64,000 bases of DNA, taken from JBNJGB01 sp051747385. Lineage in GTDB: Bacteria; Myxococcota_A; UBA9042; PHBI01; JACKFB01. The stretch covers positions 62,001 through 126,000 of the forward strand of contig JBNJGB010000008.1 of assembly GCA_051747385.1 (NCBI GenBank). The letters run 5' to 3'. The notes below the pieces were generated by a model. It searched no databases and had not been told where the DNA came from. It saw only the letters and a program-made list of their open reading frames with translations. Below, piece by piece: positions 27,201 to 33,447 of the stretch; position 1 is the stretch's first letter; the number at the start of each line of letters is the position of its first letter. A program made the position numbers and the translations under genes.

Positions 27201-27632
27201 GTCGGCTCGGGCGAGACCGGGCAACGGGAGGTGCGCCGGTCGCGGCGTCTGCCCGAGGAGTGCCGCATCTCCATCGAGGAGGAGGCGCACTTCACGGAGG
27301 CCGGGGCCTGGCTCACGAAGCGCGCGCGGATCGCCCTCAACGGCGTCGCCCGGCGCATCAAGGCCAACCGCTCCCGTATCGCCACGGTGTACGTGAACGG
27401 CCACGCCGACGAGGAGGGCGCGGATCCGTACAACCTGTGGTTGTCGAAGAAGCGCGCCGAGTCCGCGGCGGAGTACCTCGTGGGGCGCGGCGTGTCGCGG
27501 GATCTCCTCGAGCTCCGTGGCTTCGGCGAGTCCTTCCCGAAGGTGGACGCCCGGAGCGAGGACGCCATGGCCGAGAACCGCCGCGTCGACTTCACCGTGG
27601 TGCTCGGAGGTCGGTGCGCCCAGACCCCCTAG
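18240..27632 (+). CDS. Giant surface protein: Ca-repeat adhesin-like protein fused in frame to an OmpA-type outer membrane protein
   Basis: 3130 residues from an ATG preceded by GAGGAGGGG. Order: signal peptide (1-37); Cys-rich Myxococcus-type repeats (about 40-150, CGDGVVEYGVEDCDDG); three modules, each a jelly-roll-like domain opening C-F-FETGEG-W plus a MopE-like metal-binding motif (about 153-985); a lamin-tail-like domain (990-1107); a PPC-like beta domain (1319-1444); a long run of thrombospondin type 3 / EF-hand-like DxDxDG repeats (1474-2540). Then comes a Cys-hydrophobic-Arg tail like a MYXO-CTERM signal (NFVGC, GLGLFLALGILLSV, RMRRR, 2545-2577). Without a stop it continues as a second signal peptide (2574-2598), a beta-barrel (2599-2870), four TSP3 units and an OmpA peptidoglycan-binding domain (about 2998-3130: GHADEEGADPYNLWLSKKRA, then NRRVDF). 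Confidence 0.85.
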   Translation: MALNHRGRSATGLVRCALWTVAALAALLLHAPGALAAPACTSAADCSDGLDCTTDICDPEGNCTWEHAGTCGDGVVCPGFEACDDGNTDPNDACRDDCQENVCGDGVVEYGVEDCDDGGNEDGDGCSATCTYEPGFTCDGADPTVCGATCGTDFTFDGGPMGWLVDGSGGVFEHGTDAGGHTGFETVLDGDLPGLTETTITSAIAVPSLSEAPAPTLSVHYDLAGDGVNDCLQIYVNGSGGIATGQVFSTCTNTADSGLDKDANGFDVARFDLTADAGGRRYVVVRFVTDGADNAHPGAFVDRVTVSSDADADGSFEFASQETCDACVDADEDGWGAALSADTGTCPAGAAADCADDDADIHPGATEVCSGGVDDDCDGDTDLADSSCVEDCADGVDNGGNGLVDCEDDYCATDDYCDPCSMDWSFETGEGTWQGDAQGLWIYDDSSGWWQTGGGSFIDHTPNPNNPDDASGGVYYGRLNTEVTVPTVSEGGPAPELQVVFRHEGDDSPNEDKFGVCIDKPFCRFNTIGFQVLESLPTDGFVTGTVDLSPYVGQTITVSLLYDTVTDTKNHNHGVTVDRVRIASDVDQDGLDEGAAASCDPCWDADGDGYGRAESPDPSSCPLGPDPDCNDGDDGFFVNPGEEETLGLGVCGDGVDNDCDGDTDGFDDGCGDEDCANGLDDNGDGDVDCADYYCTDDPYCAPCSTGFDFETGEGGWEAIGEVAGSSVEVFAHGDSATYSEKGWETVLNAPVSDAGSGRVRAWLTRTVEIPADLPEPTIDVTYALDGQATTTKDVFGACLDVFHTACDAEATSEQAFATGANTAGLQTATFPVPLEARGSTVDVVLFFDTVDGLDNDGAGVFVADLTVRSDVDDDGMEEGADDACDHCIDMDGDGWGDASYPPPFDDVASCPGGKTAPDCDDDDVTTHPDQEELCFNGDGDKDNNCNGLSDLEEPSCTVCGDGVIGVGETCDDGNVQAGDGCSDTCQTESGALHLTEIHTPKPNGNPGEQWVEVHNATSATVDLEELDLTLRNLVGAVQSFAAGDCTVLTSTTVAPGGFYVIAFGPEQGTDGVGPDATCDSAFQIAPSGDRLTLEDGEANLLDVVDFTASFGCELQEATTADGVGRSMILAELPTGGTAVNKSTPSAWCMAGPLEDYSNTGKHRGTPGVAGGCAEFACDGVDDDCDDLVDEDLPDADGDTVCDEQDCDPASIRCAEDCTDLDGDGVFDCKDGCLDADADGYGDTPDLALPFTPGPDDEIPPPDTAACLGPDCDDQAAFVHPGADESSASGTCGDGQDNDCDGLRDCSDDACFEDPTCAGEICSSADVLSCGSQMTVAPAFDDFPCTDDEVEEGVDGVLSFTPEADEAVTIRLSNDGLNRYSVFVFEGTCQEGACDEPLAGFTTGCANGGAEVVDVTAGADYFVVVDRVGSCSEGSGSDATVSLACSEVCDSGVDEDLDGAAGCADEDCALEPACGATDFDDDGVDNATEITCGTDPVSAESTPNNDDVQDLDDDGQVNCVDEDDDGDGYSDEVEQSQCDLNSTAKNDASIHPGAEVTCEVNVDQDCNGILDHLEAQCGGREQVCDDAFDDDDDGLVDCQDPDCAEAAACAEEDFDGDGVINGFELDCGSDPLDAGSVPPPGQADDPDGDGEPNCVDLDDDGDGFPDVQELICGSDHLDADVTPTDTDGDTQCDAVDSDDDNDGFDDQLEAACGSDPKSADSTPVDAEHDIDQDGTCNEQDPDMDGDGWSDTLEETCGTDPTTDQSDPVLDGFDMDGDGLCDAVDPDDDGDLWDDDKESLCGTDKNDPADVPEDVDGNGRCDALDQDQDDDGWANGVETLCGTDPQDAASNPTVLGLDQDGDHNCDALDSDDDGDGWDDALEEQCETDAHDPEDVPVDTDGDSQCDAVDKDDDGDGWLDDVEKLCGTDPLDAGSVPVDEDGDGLCDAVDPDADPDQDGWSTASETFCETDPKDPDSVPTDLDGDGLCDNRDSDMDGDGWSNAAESACETDPASADSTPTDTDNDSLCDPVDKDDDADGIPDADEIMCGTDPLDPDSAPLEIDLVDTDGDGEANCVDSDDDGDGVPDAAEEALGSDPLDPDTDGDGLDDGVEDANRDGVTQDDETSPTSKDTDGDGVEDGVEVESCYPTGDGDACEPSDPTVADTDGDGLPDGVEDADGDGVTDAGETSPLDPNSDGDFAEYGDEATDGLEAQCATDPLDPDDFPVDKDEDGTCDGSQVDTDGDGVADGVETFCGFDPQASSSTPSLGDLQDPDGDGLISCVDSDDDDDGVADADEIACGTDPRDPAEEPSPSEIADYDGDGLLNCEDADDDDDGLSDTEEEQRGTDPRDADSDEDGLSDGQEVLIGTDPLSADTDGDGVQDGTEFGRTEGTEDTDEDIFVPDADPSTTTDPRAADTDGDLVCDGPNDVDGVCEGGEDLNANGAIDGSDEEPETDPNDPSDGLADSDGDGLTDRDELLKYGTDPKDQDTDGDLLDDKLEVEGVGDLEPTDPLDPDTDGGGVKDGDEIDNGTDPNDPEDDFDPAGLSGENFVGCTSGGGDDFGLGLFLALGILLSVRMRRRVTALFVACLAIGAAAGGARAQVVGNANVQNFMPAGGHYRVWSVEESLVAPAWKPYAAVLYHLEENSFRLDAGRHEENLVDSAQHVNVALGMGLFNHLQLDVSLPVAVSMESDSDTTSIAPVSGAGLGDMVVRLRGRAINNYLGGVGLALTGGVTVPVGDEDRFRGDPGVGVLAGAILDWRTEWTVFSLNSGVRVRTEEAEFLDRTFGNELTYGLGLEVFVVPQKVTIATELFGRTPFDDLFGDRDTTTLEALAGPKWWIVQGLALQAAAGAGIVKGIGTPSFRFVAGLQWAPGAEDGDGDGIPDGEDRCPMRPEDVDGFADMDGCPDDDNDEDGIPDLEDRCPNKPEDFNGIEDMDGCPDEVAIRDADGDGIPDKVDRCPLKQEVFNEFQDGDGCPDEAPEGPMVAGGARVGSGETGQREVRRSRRLPEECRISIEEEAHFTEAGAWLTKRARIALNGVARRIKANRSRIATVYVNGHADEEGADPYNLWLSKKRAESAAEYLVGRGVSRDLLELRGFGESFPKVDARSEDAMAENRRVDFTVVLGGRCAQTP
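25959..27632 (+). CDS. OmpA-family outer membrane protein as an alternative internal product of the giant frame
   Basis: The ATG at 25959 (MRRRVTALFVACLAIG) begins a perfect signal peptide ending GGARAQ, and the following 530 residues are a complete OmpA-type protein: barrel strands, calcium-binding TSP3 spacers and the peptidoglycan-binding domain. If translation restarts here, or if the upstream protein once ended at the RRR, this is an independent gene of 557 residues. The preceding 20 bases contain no close ribosome-binding site (GGGG is about 20 nt away), so restart would have to rely on coupling. It is listed so that both readings are visible. Confidence 0.45.
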   Translation: MRRRVTALFVACLAIGAAAGGARAQVVGNANVQNFMPAGGHYRVWSVEESLVAPAWKPYAAVLYHLEENSFRLDAGRHEENLVDSAQHVNVALGMGLFNHLQLDVSLPVAVSMESDSDTTSIAPVSGAGLGDMVVRLRGRAINNYLGGVGLALTGGVTVPVGDEDRFRGDPGVGVLAGAILDWRTEWTVFSLNSGVRVRTEEAEFLDRTFGNELTYGLGLEVFVVPQKVTIATELFGRTPFDDLFGDRDTTTLEALAGPKWWIVQGLALQAAAGAGIVKGIGTPSFRFVAGLQWAPGAEDGDGDGIPDGEDRCPMRPEDVDGFADMDGCPDDDNDEDGIPDLEDRCPNKPEDFNGIEDMDGCPDEVAIRDADGDGIPDKVDRCPLKQEVFNEFQDGDGCPDEAPEGPMVAGGARVGSGETGQREVRRSRRLPEECRISIEEEAHFTEAGAWLTKRARIALNGVARRIKANRSRIATVYVNGHADEEGADPYNLWLSKKRAESAAEYLVGRGVSRDLLELRGFGESFPKVDARSEDAMAENRRVDFTVVLGGRCAQTP

Positions 27633-27648
27633 GCGGCCCGCGGGCCGC
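27633..27648. terminator. Perfect 16-bp GC palindrome after the giant gene
   Basis: GCGGCCCG followed by CGGGCCGC directly after the stop codon. It could form a compact hairpin terminator, but there is no T tract, so this is only a candidate. Confidence 0.35.
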
Positions 27649-27735
27649 GACGACGAGCCGTGACGCGCCGCCGGGCGCGATGGTCGCCTTCCCGGGGCCG
27701 TGCTACGGTCCCGGCACAACCGAGAGGAAGTACAG

Positions 27736-30700
27736 ATGCCGCGGAGACTCGCCACGCTGTTGAGCCTGGGGGCCATGTTCGCCGTGACGGCGTGTGAGGC
27801 CATCGACGTGCCGGCGGACCCGGCCGACGACACGACCACCGGGGACGCCGACGTCGTCGGGGGGGACAGCACGGGGAACCAGCCCCCGGAGTTCGAGACG
27901 GTGCCGCTCCAGGAGGCCACGGAGGGCGTGGAGCTGGTGTTCGTCCTGGACGTGGCCGATCCCGAGGGCGACCAGGTGGACCTGTCCGTGGCGGACAAGC
28001 CCGACGGGTCGACGTTCGACAAGGCCACGGGCCGCTTCAAGTGGACCCCGTCCTTCGAGACCGTGACCCTGGCGGAGGGGAGCGCGGAGCTCGAGGTCAC
28101 GTTCACCGCCACCGACAAGGGCGATCCGCCGGCGTCGGCCGACCTGGACGTCCAGATCGTCGTGCGCAACGACGAGGACGAGGACGGGACGCCGGATCCC
28201 GAGGACGACGACCTGGACGGTGACGGCTGGGAGGAGGGCGAGGAGTCCGTGGCCGGCACCGATCCCACGGTCGCGGACAGCGACGACGACGGCGTCTGCG
28301 ACGGGCCCGGCGAGGACGGCGCCAAGCCGGGCTGCCAGGACGGGCCGGACAACTGCCCGCTCGACGCAAACTCCGACCAGGCGGACCAGGACGGGGACGG
28401 GCTGGGCGACGTCTGCGACCCGTGTCCGAAGGACGCCGACAACGACGGCGACGACGACGGCCTGTGCGCCGACGAGGACAACTGCCCGGCCGTGGCCAAC
28501 GAGGACCAGGCGGACCAGGACGGAGACGGCATCGGCGACGCGTGCGACGACTGGCCGACGGATCCGGACGACGACGCGGACGAGGACGGCGTCGCCGGGC
28601 CCGAGGACAACTGCCCGGGCGTGGCCAACCCCGACCAGGCGGACGAGGACGAGGACGGCCTCGGCGACGCCTGCGACGAGTGCGAGCTCGATCCGCTCAA
28701 CGACGAGGACGGCGACGGGGTCTGCGGCGACGTGGACAACTGCCCCGCGGTGGCCAACGAGGATCAGGCCGACGGAGACGAGGACGGGATCGGTGACGAG
28801 TGCGACGCGTGCCCCGATCAGCAGGGCACCGATGACGACGCCGACGAGGACGGCGTGATCTGTGACGACAACTGTCCGGACGTGCACAACCCCGACCAGC
28901 TCGATGCCGACGACGACGGGATCGGGGATGAGTGCGACGCATGCCCGGCGGACCCGGACAACGACATCGACGAGGACGGCGTGTGCGGCGACGAGGACAA
29001 CTGCCCGACGGAGCCGAACGCGGACCAGATCGACCAGGATCAGGACGGCCTCGGCGACGCCTGCGACGCGTGCCCCCTGGACCCGGACAACGACGTCGAC
29101 GAGGACGGGGTCTGCGGCGACGAGGACAACTGCCCGGTGACGCCGAACGAGGATCAGGTGGACACGGACGGTGACGGGTTCGGCGACGCGTGCGACCCGG
29201 ACGACGACGACGACCTGGTCCCCGACCCGGACGACAACTGCCCGACCGTGGCCAACGCCGACCAGGCGGACCTGGACGGCGACGGGATCGGCGACGCGTG
29301 CGACCCGGATCTGGACGGCGACCACGTGGACAACGACGCCGACAACTGCCCCGGCTTCGCCAACCCGAAGCAGGTGGACCTGGACGACGACGGGCTCGGG
29401 CTGGCCTGCGACTCGCTCGAGCTTCTGCCGCCGATGCTGTACGACGGAGGCGCGGACGAGGATGTCGTCGGAATGGCGCGCTCGAGCGCGCTGGCCCTGG
29501 CGTTCGTGGAGGTCCAGGAGTGTGCGGTCGCCGGCGGTGAGTGTGCCAGCCCCGGCATCTTCACGCTGCAGGGCATCGAGGACGTGCAGGTGCTGGACGA
29601 CTGGGTCGAGCTGCCGTCCAACGGGCGCATCCACAGGCCGTTCGTGGCCCAGGAGGCGGAGATCTACCTCTCCGCCGACCTCGGGACGAAGGGCCTCCTC
29701 GAGCGCATCGTCGAGGGGGAGCGCGACACGGAGCTGACGGGCGACGGGACGGGTCAGGTCCCGCCGGAGCAGCTCCTGGACGAGCCGGTGTTCACGGATC
29801 TGCCCCTGGGGTCCACGCTGCTTCAGACCGTCAGCCAGCTCTTCGAGCTGAGCGGCTTCGGCCCCGCGAAGAAGCGGGCGAGCTTCGTGGATTCGTTCGA
29901 GGACTCCGGCGGCCACGGGGCCGTCCGGGGCCGCGACGGCGTCCTGTACCAGCCGTTCAGGGCGGAGACGGGGCTCGTGACGCTCATCGGCTTCGGGCCC
30001 TCCGGTCCGCTGGATGTGGGCGTGAACAAGGGCAGCGCGGAGGTCCGCTATCTGGGAGTCCACGGCGCGAAGGGCGGACCGTGGTACTGCGTCCGGGAGT
30101 TCTCCAACGACGAGCCGCGCGTCGTGCTCCTCCGGCAGGGTGAGGTGGTCGCGGAGCATCCCGTCGACGGGGCCGAGACCTGCGGATCCATCGTCGAGCA
30201 CCACCTGGCCCCGGGCGGCAACTGGTGGTTCGAGTACGAGGGCGTCGGCCCCCACGTGGTGGAGTGGTGGAACGTCGAGACGGACGAGAGCCTGACGGTC
30301 CTGCCGGGCAACGAGCAGGACGTCAGCTTCCACTTCGCCGGTCCCGAGACATACCTGACCCTGCGGGACGCGGAGGGGCTGGACGTGACCCTGTGGTGGA
30401 ACTACGCCGAGCGCACCCCCGTCGAGGTGGAGTGGGTCTGCTCGAAGACGTTCCAGAACGCCTACACCACGTCGGCGGACGGGCGCCTGGGCGTCGTGGG
30501 GCGGAGCAACAACCCGGGTGGCGCACTCGGCCGCGTGCGCGCCTGCCAGACCCTGAGGGCGGGCGCTGTCGGGATCGACGTGCCGGACATCCCCTCCGCC
30601 ACCAGCACGACCCCGAAGGAGCGCTGGTTCGGCCACGACGGCGCGCTCTACGCGCACGTGCTCCACGGAGGCGACACCTACCTGGTGTCCCTGCTGCGGC

Positions 30701-31407
30701 TCGACGTGGACGGCCAGCTCGCGCCCCACGCCCAGCTCCTGTTCCAGACCTTCGGCAAGGCGAACGTCACGTCCACCCCGGGCGTGACGGTGGTCGGCGT
30801 GAACGGCAACGACAAGGGCATCTACCGGAGCCTCGTCGTGGACGGCTCGGTCGTGCTGAAGGAGCTGTTCGCCGCGGCCGAGAACCACGTGAACGTCCTG
30901 GCGACGCCGAGCGGCAACGACACCATGGACAACCAGTGGATCCGCTTCGACATGGGCGACGGTTCGTTCGCCCTGGCGCGCGTAGGCCCCGAGGACGAGA
31001 AGCTCGAGAAGGTCGACATCGGCCCGACGGGCGACGCCGGCCTGGAGGCCGAGTCCGGCATCCCCTGGTTCAGCTGGACCAGCGCCGAGGGCGAGACCTA
31101 CGCCCGCGTCGTGGAGGGCAAGCTCGAGGAGTGGCGCGAGGATCTCCACTCGCTCCAGCCTCTCCTCGCCCCGTCGCCGGACGGTCCCGAGCTGTGGGGT
31201 GCCACCTATCGGCAGACGTCCACGGGCCCGTGGACGGTGTGCAAGCTGCCACCCGAGCAGATGTGCTGGACCATCCCCGCGGTGGGGCAGGGCTTCCTGT
31301 GGGATCCGCACGTCACGCCCCAGGGCAATGTCTTCGCCGTGCTGCTCGACGAAGTCGCCGACGAGGCCTGGCTCTGGCGGAACATCGACGAGCCGAAGAC
31401 GCCGTAG
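27736..31407 (+). CDS. Surface lipoprotein with cadherin-like and thrombospondin type 3 repeats
   Basis: 1223 residues. The lipobox (FAVTAC, Cys at about 20) follows a short hydrophobic signal; the ATG at 27736 follows GAGAGGAAG, and the longer frame from 27700 adds nothing signal-like. Next come an Asp/Thr linker, a dystroglycan/cadherin-like Ig domain (about 50-145: NQPPEFETVPLQEATEGVEL, KATGRFKWTP) and some ten TSP3 repeats of the form DNCPxVANxDQxDxDxDGxGDxCD (about 150-560). The C-terminal 650 residues have a repeated WW/GxxxY strand character suggestive of a beta-propeller, with no domain I can name. It lies 100 bp after the giant gene, probably in the same unit, and is likely a partner at the cell surface. 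Confidence 0.82.
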   Translation: MPRRLATLLSLGAMFAVTACEAIDVPADPADDTTTGDADVVGGDSTGNQPPEFETVPLQEATEGVELVFVLDVADPEGDQVDLSVADKPDGSTFDKATGRFKWTPSFETVTLAEGSAELEVTFTATDKGDPPASADLDVQIVVRNDEDEDGTPDPEDDDLDGDGWEEGEESVAGTDPTVADSDDDGVCDGPGEDGAKPGCQDGPDNCPLDANSDQADQDGDGLGDVCDPCPKDADNDGDDDGLCADEDNCPAVANEDQADQDGDGIGDACDDWPTDPDDDADEDGVAGPEDNCPGVANPDQADEDEDGLGDACDECELDPLNDEDGDGVCGDVDNCPAVANEDQADGDEDGIGDECDACPDQQGTDDDADEDGVICDDNCPDVHNPDQLDADDDGIGDECDACPADPDNDIDEDGVCGDEDNCPTEPNADQIDQDQDGLGDACDACPLDPDNDVDEDGVCGDEDNCPVTPNEDQVDTDGDGFGDACDPDDDDDLVPDPDDNCPTVANADQADLDGDGIGDACDPDLDGDHVDNDADNCPGFANPKQVDLDDDGLGLACDSLELLPPMLYDGGADEDVVGMARSSALALAFVEVQECAVAGGECASPGIFTLQGIEDVQVLDDWVELPSNGRIHRPFVAQEAEIYLSADLGTKGLLERIVEGERDTELTGDGTGQVPPEQLLDEPVFTDLPLGSTLLQTVSQLFELSGFGPAKKRASFVDSFEDSGGHGAVRGRDGVLYQPFRAETGLVTLIGFGPSGPLDVGVNKGSAEVRYLGVHGAKGGPWYCVREFSNDEPRVVLLRQGEVVAEHPVDGAETCGSIVEHHLAPGGNWWFEYEGVGPHVVEWWNVETDESLTVLPGNEQDVSFHFAGPETYLTLRDAEGLDVTLWWNYAERTPVEVEWVCSKTFQNAYTTSADGRLGVVGRSNNPGGALGRVRACQTLRAGAVGIDVPDIPSATSTTPKERWFGHDGALYAHVLHGGDTYLVSLLRLDVDGQLAPHAQLLFQTFGKANVTSTPGVTVVGVNGNDKGIYRSLVVDGSVVLKELFAAAENHVNVLATPSGNDTMDNQWIRFDMGDGSFALARVGPEDEKLEKVDIGPTGDAGLEAESGIPWFSWTSAEGETYARVVEGKLEEWREDLHSLQPLLAPSPDGPELWGATYRQTSTGPWTVCKLPPEQMCWTIPAVGQGFLWDPHVTPQGNVFAVLLDEVADEAWLWRNIDEPKTP

Positions 31408-31417
31408 CGCATCGAGG

Positions 31418-31439
31418 GGCGCCCCCGAGCGGGGGCGCC
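31418..31439 (+). terminator. Hairpin terminator candidate after the TSP3 lipoprotein gene
   Basis: Perfect 9-bp stem (GGCGCCCCC / GGGGGCGCC) with a GAGC loop, 10 bp after the stop codon. No T tract follows. Confidence 0.55.
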
Positions 31440-31803
31440 TCCACGGCCTGCCGACGAGCCCGCGAGCCCCGGCATGGCGGGGGAAGCGGAGGCCGGAAGT
31501 TTCCCTGGACCGTCGGCGCAGGACGGACGTAGGCTGCCCGCCGTGAACGGGAGGCTCCGACAGCGGCGGACCATGTCCGGGACCGCCGGGCCCTTGGCCA
31601 CGAGGTGGGAGTGCCACGGCGCGCCCCGGGGGACTCGTGGAGGTGCGCCCCGCGTGGTGCGCCGGGGTGTCGGATCCGTTCGCCGAGGCGTCAACCAGGC
31701 GTGGCTAGGGCGGTACGTGGACGATGTCGTAGCGCCGTAGTCGTGTCGTAATCCCGGGTCGCTCCCCCCGGGGGCGGCCTGATCGCTCCCAGGAGAGACG
31801 ACG
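31440..31803. other. Intergenic region upstream of pntA with possible RNA structure
   Basis: About 360 bp without a convincing gene; an 88-codon frame at 31474-31740 has no family resemblance. The middle part has complementary blocks that could fold: CCACGAG near 31599 with CTCGTGG near 31633, and GTGG/CCAC nested inside them. It ends in an AGGAGA ribosome-binding site for pntA. It could be a long 5' leader or a small RNA gene; no known riboswitch class is recognisable. Confidence 0.3.
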
Positions 31804-33438
31804 ATGAAGGTGGCTATTCCCAGGGAGGTCCACCCGGACGAGAGAAGGGTGGCCGCGACGCCGGAGACGACCGGTCGCCTGCGTGCTCTGGGCTTCGACG
31901 TGTGGATCGAGAAGGGGGCCGGGTCGCGCGCCGGCTTCCTCGACGAAGCCTACGAGGCGGCCGGAGCGGAGATCATCGAGGGGACCCGGGATCTGTGGGC
32001 CTCCGCCGACATGATCCTGAAGGTGCGCGCGCCCATGCATCACGCCGACCTCGGCGACCACGAGGCGGACCTGATGCACGAGGGCCAGCACCTGGTGTCC
32101 TTCTTCTGGCCCGCCCAGAACGAGGAGCTGGTGGAGCGCCTGGCCGAGCGCAAGGTGACCGTCTTCGCCATGGACCAGATCCCCCGGATCACGCGCGCCC
32201 AGAAGATGGACGCGCTCAGCTCCATGGCGAACATCGCCGGCTATCGCGCCGTGCTCGAAGCCGCCTTCCGGTTCGGCAGCTTCTTCACCGGCCAGATCAC
32301 CGCGGCGGGCCGTGTCCCGCCGGCCAAGGTCCTGGTGATCGGCGCTGGCGTCGCCGGGCTTCAGGCCATCGCCACCGCCCGCTCCATGGGCGCCGTCGTG
32401 CGGGCCTTCGACACGCGCCTGGCCGTGAAGGAGCAGGTGCAGAGCCTCGGCGCCGAGTTCCTCGAGCTGGAGTTCGAGGAGTCCGGCGAGGGCGAGGGTG
32501 GCTACGCCAAGGTGATGAGCGAGGAGTTCCTCCACGCGGAGATGGAGCTCTTCGAGAAGCAGGCGCCCGAGGTGGACATCGTCATCACCACCGCGCTCAT
32601 CCCGGGCAAGCCCGCGCCGAAGCTGTGGACGCGGCACATGGTCGAGGACATGCGCCCCGGCTCCGTGGTCGTGGACCTGGCCTCCGAGCAGGGCGGCAAC
32701 TGCGAGTTGACGCAGCCGGGCCAGGTCGCGGAGCACAACGGCGTGACCCTCGTGGGCTTCGCGGACATGCCCAGCCGGCTGCCGAAGACGGCCAGCGAGC
32801 TGTACGGCAGCAACCTGGCGCACCTCCTCGAGGACATGGTCGGCGACGAGGGCTACGTGGTGGACCTCGAGGACGAGGTCGTGCGCGGCTGCATCGTGCT
32901 GCGGGACGGCGAGAAGATGTGGCCGCCCCCGCCGAAGCCGGAGCCGAAGCCCGAGCCGGCCGAGGCGAAGGCGAAGGAGGGGACGGGCCCGGTCGACCCC
33001 GAGGAGCTGGTCACCGCGCAGCCCGAGCGGCCGAAGCCGGCGGAGGCCACGGAGCGTGCGCCGCGGCGCGGGATCTTCGGCTGGGTCGCCGTCGCCGCCC
33101 TGGCCATCGCCTGGGGAGCGCTGAAGGTGGCCGCACCGGAGGAGGCCGCTGGGGCGAACACCCACGAGTTCCTCCAGCACCTCACGGTGTTCGTGCTGTC
33201 GTGCTTCGTCGGCTGGCAGGTGATCTGGAACGTGACCGCCGCGCTCCACACGCCGCTCATGAGCGTCACCAACGCCATCAGCGGGATCATCATCGTCGGC
33301 GGCCTGCTGCACGCATCAGGCCCCTTGCAGGAAGCGGAGACCATGCTCGGTCTCGCCGCTGTCCTCTTCGCCACCATCAACGTGGCCGGAGGCTTCCTGG
33401 TCACTCAGCGCATGCTGCGCATGTTCCGGAAGGATTAG
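31804..33438 (+). CDS. pntA: NAD(P) transhydrogenase subunit alpha
   Basis: 544 residues in one chain. The NAD-binding domain I covers about 1-380 (MKVAIPREVHPDERRVA; VLVIGAGVAGLQAIATARSMGA), a Pro/Glu/Ala linker spans about 378-425, and four membrane segments follow to the C terminus (FGWVAVAALAIAWGALKV; FVLSCFVGWQVIWNVT; the AISGIIIVGGL block; a last helix). With PntB it couples proton re-entry to hydride transfer from NADH to NADP+, supplying NADPH. ATG at 31804 with AGGAGAG just upstream. PntB starts 9 bp after its stop. Confidence 0.95.
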   Translation: MKVAIPREVHPDERRVAATPETTGRLRALGFDVWIEKGAGSRAGFLDEAYEAAGAEIIEGTRDLWASADMILKVRAPMHHADLGDHEADLMHEGQHLVSFFWPAQNEELVERLAERKVTVFAMDQIPRITRAQKMDALSSMANIAGYRAVLEAAFRFGSFFTGQITAAGRVPPAKVLVIGAGVAGLQAIATARSMGAVVRAFDTRLAVKEQVQSLGAEFLELEFEESGEGEGGYAKVMSEEFLHAEMELFEKQAPEVDIVITTALIPGKPAPKLWTRHMVEDMRPGSVVVDLASEQGGNCELTQPGQVAEHNGVTLVGFADMPSRLPKTASELYGSNLAHLLEDMVGDEGYVVDLEDEVVRGCIVLRDGEKMWPPPPKPEPKPEPAEAKAKEGTGPVDPEELVTAQPERPKPAEATERAPRRGIFGWVAVAALAIAWGALKVAAPEEAAGANTHEFLQHLTVFVLSCFVGWQVIWNVTAALHTPLMSVTNAISGIIIVGGLLHASGPLQEAETMLGLAAVLFATINVAGGFLVTQRMLRMFRKD

Positions 33439-33447
33439 GAGGACGTC

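Noticed and set aside
17907..28757. A 3616-codon open frame on the minus strand opposite the surface-protein genes
   Set aside because: It is the antisense shadow of GAC/GGC-rich calcium repeats (reading as GTC/GCC, giving Val-rich repeats). No signal peptide or domain, and it spans two real genes and their gap.
27703..31617. Long minus-strand frame opposite the TSP3 lipoprotein
   Set aside because: Same Asp-codon shadow effect; composition is Val/Arg/Leu repeats with no homology.
31474..31740. Small plus-strand ORF of 88 codons before pntA
   Set aside because: No ribosome-binding site, no family resemblance, and a codon pattern unlike neighbouring genes.
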